Assembly (NCBI GenBank): GCA_039649115.1
Contig: JBBWZQ010000015.1
Location: 1-24,215, forward strand
Reading direction: 5' to 3'
From: DATEJJ01 sp039649115
GTDB lineage: Bacteria > Actinomycetota > Actinomycetes > Mycobacteriales > Micromonosporaceae
Length of the DNA: 24,215 nucleotides
The first letter of the stretch is position 1. Each line of letters opens with the position of its first letter. Below the pieces are notes generated by a model. That model searched no databases and was not told where the DNA came from. It was given only the letters and a program-made list of their open reading frames with translations. Positions 7,299-15,514 of the stretch are shown here, one piece after another. Position numbers and translations under genes: made by a program.

Positions 7299-8500
7299 CG
7301 ATCTACAACGCCCGCAAGGAGCGCGGCAAGCTGCGGCCGACGCTGCGGTTGCGGCTGACTCTGCTCAACGGGGTACTGCTGGTGGGCGCCGCGGTGCTGC
7401 TGGTGCTGCTGGCGTGGCTGCTGGTGCGGCAGGCGCTGCAGCCCGTGGACGACCTGCGCGCCGGTACCCACGTGGTGCTGGCCGACGGGAGCACGGTGGA
7501 CGCCGGCGCCTGGCTGCGCCAGATGCTGAGCGACGCGGAGCAGCAGCTGCTCGTCAAGGGCCTGGCCGCGGTACTGGCGATCAGCGTGGTCGGGGTGGGC
7601 GGCGCGTACCTGGTCGCGGGCCGGTCGCTGCGCCCGCTGCACCAGGTCACCGCGACCGCGCAGCGGCTGTCCGGCGAGACCCTCGACCAGCGCATCCGGT
7701 ACGCGGGCGCGGACGACGAGGTCGCCGAGCTGGCGGCCACCTTCGACGCGATGCTGGAGCGCCTCGGGGAGGCGTTCGAGACGCAGAAGCGCTTCGTCGC
7801 CAACGCCTCGCACGAGCTGCGTACCCCGCTCGCGGTGATGCGCACCGAGATCGACGTGACGCTGACCGACCCGGAGGCCGACGTGGCCGAGTACCGGCGC
7901 ATGGCCACCGTGGTGCGCGACGCCTCCGAGCGGGCCAACGCGCTGGTCGAGGCGCTGCTGGTGCTGGCGAGATCGGAGGCCCAGGCCGGCCGCCGGCTGG
8001 TCCGGAAGGTACCGGCCGACCTGTCCGCCGGGGTGGCCTCGGCGCTGTCCTCGGTGCGGCAGGAGGCGGGGCGGCTCAGCCTCGCGGTGGAGACCCACCT
8101 GCAGCCGGCGCCGGTGGTGGGCGACCCGAGCCTGCTGGACCGGCTGGCCGGCAACCTCATCGAGAACGCGGTCCGCTACAACACGCTGGGGGGCCGGCTC
8201 TGGGTGCGTACCGGCGGCGACGCGACGCACGCCACGCTGGTGGTCGGCAACACCGGCTTCGAGGTGGACGCGCCGGACGTACCCGGGCTGTTCGAGCCGT
8301 TCCGGCGCGGCGGGCGGGAGCGCACCAGCGCGCGGGGGTCGGGGCTCGGGCTGTCGATCGTGCGGGCGGTGTGCGAGGCGCACGGCGGTACCGTCTCGGC
8401 GGTGGCGCTGCCGGGCGGCGGCCTGGAGGTCACGGTCACCCTCCCCGCCGCCGCCACGACACCGGTCGCCGCGGGCTCCGCCGCGGTACCCGCCCGTTAA
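7295..8500 (+). CDS. Sensor histidine kinase, partner of the upstream regulator
   Basis: This 401-residue inner-membrane kinase has TM helices at ~22-45 and ~89-108 and only a short (~45-residue) extracytoplasmic loop between them. A HAMP linker (~109-162) follows. The H-box NASHELRTPLA holds phospho-acceptor His173, the N-box NLIENAVRYN (287-296) binds ATP-Mg, the F-box is LFEPFRR (332-338) and the G-box is GSGLGLSIV (348-356). The usual DxGxG motif is replaced by VGNTG (317-321), as in the CutS-like actinobacterial kinases, and need not mean loss of activity. The loop is too small to be an obvious ligand domain, so sensing may occur in the membrane or through a partner protein. The gene ends tail-to-tail with fadB: the TTAA at 8497-8500 contains both stop codons. 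Confidence 0.93.
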   Translation: MTIYNARKERGKLRPTLRLRLTLLNGVLLVGAAVLLVLLAWLLVRQALQPVDDLRAGTHVVLADGSTVDAGAWLRQMLSDAEQQLLVKGLAAVLAISVVGVGGAYLVAGRSLRPLHQVTATAQRLSGETLDQRIRYAGADDEVAELAATFDAMLERLGEAFETQKRFVANASHELRTPLAVMRTEIDVTLTDPEADVAEYRRMATVVRDASERANALVEALLVLARSEAQAGRRLVRKVPADLSAGVASALSSVRQEAGRLSLAVETHLQPAPVVGDPSLLDRLAGNLIENAVRYNTLGGRLWVRTGGDATHATLVVGNTGFEVDAPDVPGLFEPFRRGGRERTSARGSGLGLSIVRAVCEAHGGTVSAVALPGGGLEVTVTLPAAATTPVAAGSAAVPAR

Positions 8501-10551
8501 GGAAGGCTGGCCACCCCCGCCGGCAGGAAGCGCCGGCCGGTCACCCGCTGCGACACGCCGGAGCGGTCCAGGTACGGGGTGATGCCGCCGAGGTGGAACG
8601 GCCAGCCGGCGCCCAGGATCATGCACAGGTCGATGTCCTGCGGTTCGGCCACCACGCCCGCGTCGAGCATCAGCCGGATCTCCTGCGCGAGCGCCGACAG
8701 CGCCCGGTCCCGTACCTGCTCCGCGGTCAGCGCGGCGGCGCCGGTCACCAGGCGCGCCGCCACGTCCGGGTCGATGTTCCCGTCCCGGTCGGTCAGCGGC
8801 TTGCCGGCCGCCACGATGCGGCCCAGGTTCCCGCTGACCGCGAACCGGTCCGGGAACGCCGCGTGCAGGGTCTCGCCCACGTGCAGCGCCACCGCCGGCC
8901 CGACCATCGTCAGCAGCGGCAGCGGCCGCATCGGCAGGCCCAGCGGGTCCAGCGCCTCGTTCGCGACCGCCAGCGGGGTACCCGCGTCGACCGCCGCGAA
9001 CGTCTCGCCGAGGAACCGGGTGAGCAGCCGGTTGACCACGAACGAGGGCGCGTCCTTCACCAGTACACAGGACTTCTTGAGCTCGCGGCCCACGGCGAAG
9101 GCGGTCGCCAGCGTGGCGTCGTCGGTCTTGGCCGCCCGCACGATCTCCACCAGCGGCATGACGGAGACCGGGTTGAAGAAGTGGAAGCCGACCACCCGCT
9201 CGGGGTGCTCCAGGTCCTCGGCCATGGCGGTGACCGGCAGCGACGAGGTGTTGGTGGCCAGCACGCACTCCGGCGTGACGATCTTCTCGACCTCGGCCCA
9301 GACCTGCCTCTTGACGCCGAGGTCCTCGAAGACCGCCTCGATGACGAGTTCGGCGTCGGCGAAGGCCCCCTTGTCGACGCTGCCGCAGACCAGGCCCTTG
9401 AGCTTGGCCGCCTTGCCCGCGTCCAGCCGGCCCTTGCCGGCCAGCTTGTCGATCTCGCCGTGCACGTACCCGACGCCCTTGTCCACGCGCGCCTGGTCGA
9501 GGTCGGTCAGCACGACCGGCACCTCCAGCCGGCGCGCGAACAGCAGCGCGATCTGGCCCGCCATCAGGCCGGCGCCCACCAGGCCCACCTTGGTCACGTC
9601 GCGGGCCAGGCCCGGGCCGGGCGCGCCCGCCGGCCGCTTCGCCCGCCGCTGCACCAGGTCGAAGGCGTACAGGCCGGCACGCAGCTCGTCACCCATCACG
9701 AGGTCGGCCAGCGCCTCGTCCTCCGCGGCGGTACCCGTCTCGAAGTCCGCCGTCCTGGCCAGCTTGAGCAGCTTCAGCGCCCGGTACGGCGCCGGCGGCG
9801 CGCCGTGCAGCCGCTCGTCGAGCTGCTGCTTCGCGAAGCCGAGCACGGCGTCCCACATCTGGCTGCGGTCCACCTCCGGCCGGCTGACCGGGGTCTGTCC
9901 ACTCACGACACCCGCGGCCCACTCCAGCGAGTACTCCAGGAAGTCGGCCGGCTCGAACAGCACGTCCGCCATGCCCAGTTCCATCACGTCGGCCGGGCGC
10001 AGCATCTTGTTCAACTGCAACGGATTCTGGATGATCACCTGGGCCGCGCCGATGACGCCGATCAGGTTGGGCAGCAGCTGGGTACCGCCCCAGCCGGGTA
10101 CCAGCCCGAGCGACACCTCGGGCAGCGCGACCGCGTTCGCGCCGCTGGACAGCGTGCGGTAGTGGCAGTGCAGGGCCAGTTCCAGCCCGCCTCCCATGGC
10201 CGCGCCGTTGACGAAGGCGAACGTCGGGATCTCGCTGTCCTTCAGGCGCTTGAAGACCCGGTGGCCGTACCGGCCGACCTCCAGCGCCTGCTCCCGGCTG
10301 GCGATCAGCGGCATGCCGGTCACGTCGGCGCCAACCGAGAAGATGTACGGCTTCCCGGTGACCGCGATGAACGCCGGATCCTGTGCCAGTGCCGCGGTGA
10401 TGGCGGCGTCCAGGCTGTCCAGCCCGCCGATGCCGAACGTGTTGGGCTTCTTGTGGTCGAACCCGTTGTCCAGGGTGATGAGCGCGGCCGGCCTGGCCAG
10501 CCCCGGTACGTTGACGCTGCGCAGCAGCGCCCTCGTCACAACCTCACTCAT
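8497..10551 (-). CDS. fadB: FadB-like multifunctional enoyl-CoA hydratase/3-hydroxyacyl-CoA dehydrogenase
   Basis: This 684-residue bifunctional enzyme catalyses steps two and three of fatty-acid beta-oxidation. The N-terminal crotonase domain (~1-250) keeps both catalytic glutamates, Glu124 in GGGLELA and Glu145 in LPEVSLG, and the FSVGADVTGM oxyanion segment. The dehydrogenase half starts with a Rossmann motif, VGLVGAGLMAGQIA (322-335), and has the catalytic His457 in HFFNPVSVMP, followed by two C-terminal HCDH domains. The ATG at 10551 overlaps the thiolase stop (ATGA), so expression is coupled; the open frame continues antisense to nothing useful upstream and is discarded. The length is close to that of E. 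coli FadB. It should form the trifunctional complex with the thiolase. Confidence 0.95.
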   Translation of the reverse strand: MSEVVTRALLRSVNVPGLARPAALITLDNGFDHKKPNTFGIGGLDSLDAAITAALAQDPAFIAVTGKPYIFSVGADVTGMPLIASREQALEVGRYGHRVFKRLKDSEIPTFAFVNGAAMGGGLELALHCHYRTLSSGANAVALPEVSLGLVPGWGGTQLLPNLIGVIGAAQVIIQNPLQLNKMLRPADVMELGMADVLFEPADFLEYSLEWAAGVVSGQTPVSRPEVDRSQMWDAVLGFAKQQLDERLHGAPPAPYRALKLLKLARTADFETGTAAEDEALADLVMGDELRAGLYAFDLVQRRAKRPAGAPGPGLARDVTKVGLVGAGLMAGQIALLFARRLEVPVVLTDLDQARVDKGVGYVHGEIDKLAGKGRLDAGKAAKLKGLVCGSVDKGAFADAELVIEAVFEDLGVKRQVWAEVEKIVTPECVLATNTSSLPVTAMAEDLEHPERVVGFHFFNPVSVMPLVEIVRAAKTDDATLATAFAVGRELKKSCVLVKDAPSFVVNRLLTRFLGETFAAVDAGTPLAVANEALDPLGLPMRPLPLLTMVGPAVALHVGETLHAAFPDRFAVSGNLGRIVAAGKPLTDRDGNIDPDVAARLVTGAAALTAEQVRDRALSALAQEIRLMLDAGVVAEPQDIDLCMILGAGWPFHLGGITPYLDRSGVSQRVTGRRFLPAGVASLP

Positions 10552-11741
10552 CGCGACCCCTCCCACTGTGGGTTCTCCCAGACGACCGTGCCGCCCATGC
10601 CGATGCCGATGCACATGGCCGTCAGCCCGTACCGGACCTCCGGGTGCTCGGCGAACTGGCGCGCCAGCTGGGTCATCAGCCGCACGCCGGAGCTTGCCAG
10701 CGGGTGCCCGACGGCGATCGCGCCACCCCACGGGTTGACCCGCTCGTCGTCCTCCGCGATGCCGAAGTGGTCGAGGAACGCCAGCACCTGCACGGCGAAC
10801 GCCTCGTTCAGCTCGAACAGGCCGATGTCCGCAATGGACAGTCCGGCCTTGCGCAGTGCCTTCTCCGTCGAGGGGATCGGCCCGTACCCCATCACCTCGG
10901 GCGCTACGCCCACGAACCCGTACGAGACCAGCCGCATCGAGACCGGCAGTCCCAGCTCGACCGCGACGTCCTCGGCGGCGAGCAGGCAGGCGGTCGCGCC
11001 GTCGTTCAGCCCGGCCGCGTTGCCGGCGGTGACCTTCCCATGTGGACGGAACGGCGTCTTCAACGTGGCGAGCTTCGCCAGGCTGGTGTCCCGCGGCGCC
11101 TCGTCCACGGCGGCGAGGCCCCAGCCGGCCTCCGGATCGCGGGTCGCGATCGGTACCAGGTCGGGCTGCAGCTTGCCGTTGGCGTACGCCTTGGCGGTCT
11201 TCTGCTGGGAGGCCAGGCCGAACCGGTCGGCGCGCTCCTTGGTGATGCCGGGCAGCCGGTCGTGCAGGTTCTCCGCGGTCGCGCCCATCACCAGCGCCGA
11301 GGGGTCCACCAGCTTCTCGGCCAGGATGCGCGGGTTGGGGTCCACGCCCTCGCCCATCGGGTGGCGGCCCATGTGCTCGACGCCACCGGCGATCGCGACG
11401 TCGTAGGCGCCGATCGCGATGCCGCCGGCGACCGTGGTCACCGCGGTCATCGCGCCGGCGCACATCCGGTCGATCGCGTATCCGGGTACCGACTCGGGCA
11501 GGCCGGCGAGCAGGGCGGCGGTGCGCCCGATGGTGAGGCCCTGGTCGCCGATCTGCGTGGTGGCGGCGATGGCGACCTCGTCGACCCGCTCGGGTGGCAG
11601 GTTGGGGTTGCGGCGCAGCAGCTCACGGATGCAGCGGATGACGAGATCGTCGGCGCGGGTGTTCGCGTACATGCCGCCGGCCTTGCCGAACGGGGTACGC
11701 ACGCCGTCGACGAAGACGACGTCGCGGACGGTACGGGGCAC
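10548..11741 (-). CDS. fadA: Acetyl-CoA C-acyltransferase (3-ketoacyl-CoA thiolase)
   Basis: This 397-residue thiolase cleaves 3-ketoacyl-CoA to acetyl-CoA and a shortened acyl-CoA. The nucleophile is Cys94 in DRMCAGAMTAV, NEAFA is at 312-316, His346 lies in AVGHPLASSG, and the second Cys377 in AMCIGIGMGGT completes the active site. The start is a GTG at 11741 preceded 5 nt upstream by a perfect AGGAGG (CCTCCT at 11747-11752 on the plus strand), the strongest ribosome site in the window. It is the first gene of the fadA-fadB pair. RNase D is encoded just upstream on the same strand with a 36-nt gap, so read-through into this operon is possible. The gene order RNase D-fadA-fadB recurs in actinobacteria, from general knowledge. 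Confidence 0.95.
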   Translation of the reverse strand: MPRTVRDVVFVDGVRTPFGKAGGMYANTRADDLVIRCIRELLRRNPNLPPERVDEVAIAATTQIGDQGLTIGRTAALLAGLPESVPGYAIDRMCAGAMTAVTTVAGGIAIGAYDVAIAGGVEHMGRHPMGEGVDPNPRILAEKLVDPSALVMGATAENLHDRLPGITKERADRFGLASQQKTAKAYANGKLQPDLVPIATRDPEAGWGLAAVDEAPRDTSLAKLATLKTPFRPHGKVTAGNAAGLNDGATACLLAAEDVAVELGLPVSMRLVSYGFVGVAPEVMGYGPIPSTEKALRKAGLSIADIGLFELNEAFAVQVLAFLDHFGIAEDDERVNPWGGAIAVGHPLASSGVRLMTQLARQFAEHPEVRYGLTAMCIGIGMGGTVVWENPQWEGSR

Positions 11742-11777
11742 GGGAGCCTCCTGGGTGACTGGGTTCCTCCCCGGATG

Positions 11778-13067
11778 CTACCCGCCAGTAACCTCTCCCG
11801 GAGTGTGGGTCGCGCCACCCTCCGCGGGAAGGGCGGCGGTCAGGCCGGGGGCGGTCAGGTCGACCTGCCAGGCGCGCGCGCCGTAGCCGGAGAGGACGGT
11901 GCGGACCGCCGCCTCGTCGGGCGGGTCCGGCGGCTCCCAGGCCAGCCGGCGCACCGTGTCCGGGGACAGCAGGTTCTCCGGCGGCAGCCGGTACTGCTGG
12001 GCCAGCCCGTTGACCAGCTCCCGGCAGCGCGCCAGCCGGGCCGCCGCCACCGGGTCGCGCTCGGCCCAGCGGTGCGGCGGCGGGGGGCCCTCGGTCGGCG
12101 GCGTGGTCGGCAGCGCCTCGGCCGGCAACTCGCGCGCCTCGTCCAGCGCGTTGAGCCAGATCCGGGCCAGCCGGCGCACCGAGCGCCCGCCGAACCCGGT
12201 CAGCAGCAGCAGCTCCCGTTCGTCCTTCGGATCGGCGTCGGCGGCGGCGACGATCGCGGCATCCGGCAGTACCCGCCCGGGCGCGGTGTCCCGCCGCCCG
12301 GCGATCTCGTCCCGCGCGTACCACAGCGCCCGTACCCGGGCCAGCGAGCGCGGCCCCCGGATGCGGTGGATGCCCGAGGTGCGCCGCCACGGATCCGGCC
12401 GGGGCCGGGGTGGCGTCGCGCCGTGCTCGACCAGCGCGGCGAACTCCTGCGCGGCCCACTCCGTCTTGCCCTGCCGGACCAGTTCGGCGTCGAGCAGGTC
12501 GCGCAGCTCGACGAGCAGTTCGACGTCCAGCGCGGCGTAGGTGAGCCAGGATGACGGCAGCGGCCGGGTGGACCAGTCCGAGGCCGAGTGGTGTTTCTCC
12601 AGCGTGTACCCCAGCAGTTGCTCGACCAGCGCGGCCAGCCCCACCCGCTCGAAGCCCAGCAGCCGGGCGGCGAGCTCGGTGTCGAACAGCCGGCGCGGGC
12701 GCATCCCGACCTCGGCCAGGCAGGGCAGGTCCTGGCTGGCCGCGTGCAGCACCCACTCGACGTCGATGATCGCCTCGGCCAGCGGCGCCAGGCTGTCGAA
12801 CGGCAGCGGGTCCAGCAGCGCGGTACCGGCGCCGGCGCGGCGCAGCTGCACCAGGTAGGCCCGGTGCGTGTACCGGTACCCGGAGGCGCGCTCGGCGTCG
12901 ACGGCCACCGGGCCGGTACCGCTGGCGAGGCGGGCCGCCACCCGGGCCAGCTCGGCCGGCTCGGTCACCGGGTCGGGGGTGCCCTCGCGGGGCTGGGTGA
13001 GCAGCACAGGTGACGCGGCAGTCTCGGTGGCCGGCTCCTTGTCCAAGGGGTGCGCTGGGTCAATCAC
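11778..13067 (-). CDS. rnd: Ribonuclease D-type 3'-5' exonuclease with HRDC domain
   Basis: This 429-residue DEDDy exonuclease is expected to trim RNA 3' ends. Exo I is VAVDAER with Asp57 and Glu59, Exo II is HAASQD with Asp113, and Exo III is LTYAALDVELL with Tyr177 and Asp181. An HRDC helical domain follows at about 235-305 (RGPRSLARVRALWYARDEIAGRRDTAPGRVL), then a second helical segment and a Pro-rich, variable C-terminus from ~345. The GTG at 13067 is taken as start because a -10-like TAAGTT precedes it by 6 nt. A GGGGAGG run touches the codon and is too close to act as an ordinary SD. The first ~30 residues are low-complexity and poorly conserved, so the start is less certain than the gene. 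It is divergent from the protease gene. Confidence 0.93.
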   Translation of the reverse strand: MIDPAHPLDKEPATETAASPVLLTQPREGTPDPVTEPAELARVAARLASGTGPVAVDAERASGYRYTHRAYLVQLRRAGAGTALLDPLPFDSLAPLAEAIIDVEWVLHAASQDLPCLAEVGMRPRRLFDTELAARLLGFERVGLAALVEQLLGYTLEKHHSASDWSTRPLPSSWLTYAALDVELLVELRDLLDAELVRQGKTEWAAQEFAALVEHGATPPRPRPDPWRRTSGIHRIRGPRSLARVRALWYARDEIAGRRDTAPGRVLPDAAIVAAADADPKDERELLLLTGFGGRSVRRLARIWLNALDEARELPAEALPTTPPTEGPPPPHRWAERDPVAAARLARCRELVNGLAQQYRLPPENLLSPDTVRRLAWEPPDPPDEAAVRTVLSGYGARAWQVDLTAPGLTAALPAEGGATHTPGEVTGG

Positions 13068-13073
13068 CTCCCC

Positions 13074-13079
13074 AACTTA
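13074..13079 (-). promoter_or_regulatory. Putative -10 element of rnd
   Basis: Read on the minus strand, TAAGTT lies 6 nt before the GTG start. No acceptable -35 hexamer is visible at 16-19 nt. The 152-nt gap to the protease gene must hold both divergent promoters. Confidence 0.4.
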
Positions 13080-13181
13080 CGGGGCGCATACAGCAGGCGT
13101 GGTGCAAGGTCGTCATCGGCACGCCGGAACCGGTGCGCGGAGGCGGCCGGGCGGCCATGGCGAGGGGTGGAACGCCCCCGC

Positions 13182-13187
13182 TACCGT
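13182..13187 (+). promoter_or_regulatory. Possible -10 element for the protease operon
   Basis: TACCGT lies about 30 nt before the ATG at 13220, and a purine-rich SD (GAGGGAGGGG at 13201-13210) lies between, so this gene would have a conventional leader. No clear -35 box can be assigned. Confidence 0.25.
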
Positions 13188-13219
13188 GGGCCCTACGTCA
13201 GAGGGAGGGGCGGCCATCG

Positions 13220-14182
13220 ATGACGGCTGGATTCGACCGGCCCGAGCCCGCGGGCGGCTACGGGGTGGGTCCGATGGCACCGCGGCAGGAGGCACCCGTC
13301 CCGGCATACCCGGCATACCCGGCCACTGGCGCGCCGTCCTACCCGACATCCGGATACCCCCCGATGGTCACGGCCTGGCCACCGCCCCCGCCGCCGGCCG
13401 CGGTGCGCCGGCGGTCGCCGGTGCTGCCGCTGATCCTCATCGCCGTGCTGGTCGCCGTCGCCGGCGTCCAGGCCTATTTCCTGGTTGCGCTCAATGACCG
13501 GTTGGCCACGGCCAACCGGGAGCGGGCCGCCGACAACGCCGCCGGCGCCAGGCAGAGGGACGCCCTGGGCGGGCGGGTCAGGGCGCTGGAGCAGCGGGCG
13601 GCGGCGTCGCTGGACTCCGCGGCCGTGGCGTCCGCGGTGCTGCCCAGCGTGTTCCGCGTGGACGCCGGCAATTTCTCCGGTACCGCGTTCGCGATCGGCA
13701 AGACCGGCGCGGGCGGCACCGACCTGCTGACCAATTACCACGTGGTCGCCGACCTCTACCGGACGGGTGGCCGCGGCGTCTCGCTGCGCCACGACAGCCA
13801 GCGCTTCCCCGCCCGGATCACCCGGGTCGACCAGGGGCAGGACCTCGCCGTGCTGCACGCGACCGCGAACTTCCCCCGGCTGGCAGCCGCCGGCAAGCAG
13901 GTGGCCAGCGGTCTGCCGATCATCGTGGTGGGTGCGCCGCTCGGCCTCGCCCAGTCGGTGACCAGCGGGATCGTCAGCGCCGTGCGCAGCGATGTCCCGG
14001 GTGAGGGTGGCCGGACGTTCATCCAGTTCAGCGCGCCGATCAACCCGGGGAACTCGGGCGGACCAGTGGTCGACGCGCAGAAGCAGGTGGTGGGGATCGC
14101 CTCCGCCAAGGCGAACAACGCCGAGGGCATCGGTCTCGCCATCCCGATCCGCATCGCCTGCGACTCGTTCACCCTCTGCTGA
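13220..14182 (+). CDS. Membrane-anchored trypsin-like (S1/HtrA-type) serine protease without PDZ domain
   Basis: This 320-residue protein has a cytoplasmic Pro/Tyr-rich N-terminus (~1-65, with a PAYPAYPA repeat encoded by an exact 9-bp DNA repeat), a TM helix at ~69-90, a short Glu/Arg/Ala-rich coiled coil (~92-135) and an extracytoplasmic chymotrypsin-fold domain. The triad is His174 (TNYHVVAD), Asp208 (GQDLAVL) and Ser279 (NPGNSGGP). Family knowledge places it with HtrA/DegS-like quality-control proteases, but no PDZ domain follows: the chain stops right after the protease fold, with Cys314 and Cys320 near the end. The ATG is chosen because of the SD 9 nt upstream; the frame is open further upstream but that would run into the rnd promoter. 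It is probably co-transcribed with the next gene, 32 nt on. Confidence 0.88.
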   Translation: MTAGFDRPEPAGGYGVGPMAPRQEAPVPAYPAYPATGAPSYPTSGYPPMVTAWPPPPPPAAVRRRSPVLPLILIAVLVAVAGVQAYFLVALNDRLATANRERAADNAAGARQRDALGGRVRALEQRAAASLDSAAVASAVLPSVFRVDAGNFSGTAFAIGKTGAGGTDLLTNYHVVADLYRTGGRGVSLRHDSQRFPARITRVDQGQDLAVLHATANFPRLAAAGKQVASGLPIIVVGAPLGLAQSVTSGIVSAVRSDVPGEGGRTFIQFSAPINPGNSGGPVVDAQKQVVGIASAKANNAEGIGLAIPIRIACDSFTLC

Positions 14183-14214
14183 CTCCACCACCCGCTGTCT
14201 CATGTGGAGGAACA

Positions 14215-14862
14215 ATGTCCTACCCCGGTAACCCCCAACCCGAGCCGCCGCAGTCCCCGTACCCGCCCGCCGGCCTCCCGTACGAGCCAGGGCCGTCCTA
14301 CCAGCCGGGCGCGGCGCCGCTGCCGCCGTACGGCCCGAGCCCGATGTCCGGGCCGCCGCTGTCCGGGCCGCCGCTGTCCGGTGCGCCGTACTCCGGCCCG
14401 CCCGTCTCCGGCATGCCCGGCTACGGGTACCCCACGACCGGGATACCGGCGCCGCCCAGGCGCAGCCCGGCCGTGCCGATCCTGGCCGCCCTCACCGCCG
14501 TCTTCTTCCTCGTCGCGGTCGTGTTCACCACGCTGTACATCACGAAGAGCGGCTCCTACAGCAAGCAGGTCTCCCTGGTCAGCCAGCGGAACAAGACCAT
14601 TTCCGCGGACCTGACCCAGATCAACGACCTCAAGCAGCAACTGCAGTCCACCAAGGACCAGCTCAACGACGCGCAGCAGCGGCAGTCGGGCACCCAGAAC
14701 CAGCTCGACGAGATGACCAAGGAGAAGCAGGTCATCTCCAACTGCCTCAACCTGTACTCGAAGGTGGTCGACGCCCTGCTGAAGAACGACAGGACCACGT
14801 TCAACGCCAACTTCAACACGATGAAGACGGCCTGCGACGAGGCGGCGAAGTACGTGAACTAG
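14215..14862 (+). CDS. Proline-rich, single-TM, coiled-coil membrane protein of unknown function
   Basis: This 215-residue protein belongs to no family I recognise. It has a cytoplasmic Pro/Gly/Tyr-rich region (1-~82) with SGPPL-type pentad repeats at 45-66, one TM helix at ~87-110, and an extracytoplasmic coiled coil at ~113-172 rich in Gln, Asn, Lys and Asp. A final helical segment has Cys177 and Cys207, which could be disulfide-bonded. The start has a clear SD (GGAGG at 14206-14210, 4 nt spacer). The repeats are matched by a 15-bp tandem DNA repeat near 14346-14375. The order Pro-rich tail, TM, coiled coil is the same as in the upstream protease, which suggests partnership at the membrane. 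The extracytoplasmic part is less Ala/Arg-biased than its neighbours. It ends tail-to-tail with DUF3000, sharing CTAG. Confidence 0.8.
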   Translation: MSYPGNPQPEPPQSPYPPAGLPYEPGPSYQPGAAPLPPYGPSPMSGPPLSGPPLSGAPYSGPPVSGMPGYGYPTTGIPAPPRRSPAVPILAALTAVFFLVAVVFTTLYITKSGSYSKQVSLVSQRNKTISADLTQINDLKQQLQSTKDQLNDAQQRQSGTQNQLDEMTKEKQVISNCLNLYSKVVDALLKNDRTTFNANFNTMKTACDEAAKYVN

Positions 14863-15410
14863 CGGGACAGCGCCGTGATGCCGGGCGGCGGGAGGCCGGC
14901 GGTCGAGGCCAGCAGCGCGAGCCAGGCGGAGAGGTGGATCCCGAGGTCGGGGTCGAGCGGCGTCCAGGACGCGCGCAGTTCCAGGTCGGCCGAGCCGGCC
15001 GGGCCGGCGAGGTCGCCGAAGCGCGTCGAGGTGGTCTGCGTGACGGTACCGCCGATCGCGGTGTAGGACGCGCCGTACGCCTCCAGCGCGTCGGTCAGCC
15101 AGCTCCAGCACACCGCCGCCAGCAGCGGATCGTTGACCAGCTCCGCCTCCAGCTCGGCGGTCACGTAGCTGACGAGCCGCATCGTGCCGTCCCACGACTC
15201 GTGCCCGGCCGGGTCGTAGAGCAGCACGAGGCGACCGGTGGCGACCTCCTCGCCGTGCCGGCTGACGGTGCCACCCAGCGCGTGCGCGAACGGCGCGAGC
15301 CGCTGCGGCGCCGGCAGTTCCTCCAGGACGATCTCGGGCCGGGCGGTCACCGCCAGCAGTCCGTCCACGGCGCGCGCGAACAAGTCCGGAAGAACGGTCG
15401 AGGGCGCCAT
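14859..15410 (-). CDS. DUF3000 family protein
   Basis: This 183-residue soluble protein matches my recollection of the actinobacterial DUF3000 family: an N-terminal helix (LPDLFARAVDGLLAV), HALGGTVSRHGEEVATGRLVLLYDPAGHESWDGTMRLVSYV in the middle, and a C-terminal ELRASWTPLDPDLGIHLSAWLALLASTAGLPP. The function is unknown, and no catalytic signature is visible. It is divergently transcribed from hemE across a ~100-nt gap, an arrangement that recurs in other actinobacteria. The ATG at 15410 is supported by TAGGCT 6 nt upstream. Its stop (TAG) overlaps the stop of the coiled-coil gene on the other strand. Confidence 0.85.
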   Translation of the reverse strand: MAPSTVLPDLFARAVDGLLAVTARPEIVLEELPAPQRLAPFAHALGGTVSRHGEEVATGRLVLLYDPAGHESWDGTMRLVSYVTAELEAELVNDPLLAAVCWSWLTDALEAYGASYTAIGGTVTQTTSTRFGDLAGPAGSADLELRASWTPLDPDLGIHLSAWLALLASTAGLPPPGITALSR

Positions 15411-15416
15411 GCTCGC

Positions 15417-15422
15417 AGCCTA
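15417..15422 (-). promoter_or_regulatory. Putative -10 element of the DUF3000 gene
   Basis: On the minus strand TAGGCT lies 6 nt before the ATG with no SD between, again consistent with a leaderless transcript. Confidence 0.4.
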
Positions 15423-15501
15423 TTGCGGCGTGGCGGGCAGATCCCCCCGCGGCGCGCCGGCACGGTCCAACGGAGCGTCCAGACGGGGGCCCGAATCGTG
15501 C

Positions 15502-15507
15502 GATGAT
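15502..15507 (+). promoter_or_regulatory. Putative -10 element of hemE
   Basis: GATGAT lies 7 nt before the ATG at 15515. It would overlap the alternative upstream ATG at 15503, which favours the downstream start. It keeps A2 and T6 of the consensus only. Confidence 0.35.
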
Positions 15508-15514
15508 AGCGCCG

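Noticed and set aside
7295..8500. Kinase with a degenerate ATP-binding motif (VGNTG in place of DxGxG)
   Set aside because: As far as I recall this variant is usual in CutS-like actinobacterial kinases, and the H, N, F and G boxes are intact. It is not evidence of inactivity.
7414..11406. Very long plus-strand open frame (about 1330 codons) across the kinase and beta-oxidation genes
   Set aside because: Its translation is Arg/Gly/Ala-rich without domains, and it runs through the true kinase in another frame and antisense to fadB and fadA, which have complete family motifs. It is an effect of high GC.
10552..11463. Upstream extension of the fadB frame to 11463
   Set aside because: The extension is antisense-like filler inside the thiolase gene. 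The ATG at 10551 overlaps the thiolase stop and begins the crotonase domain.
13167..13187. ECF-sigma promoter (GGAAC ... CGT) upstream of the protease gene
   Set aside because: GGAAC is present at 13169-13173, but the expected -10 motif at about 16 nt spacing is missing.
13010..13219. Upstream extension of the protease frame
   Set aside because: It would overlap the rnd start and its promoter. The ATG at 13220 has its own SD and begins the Pro-rich tail.
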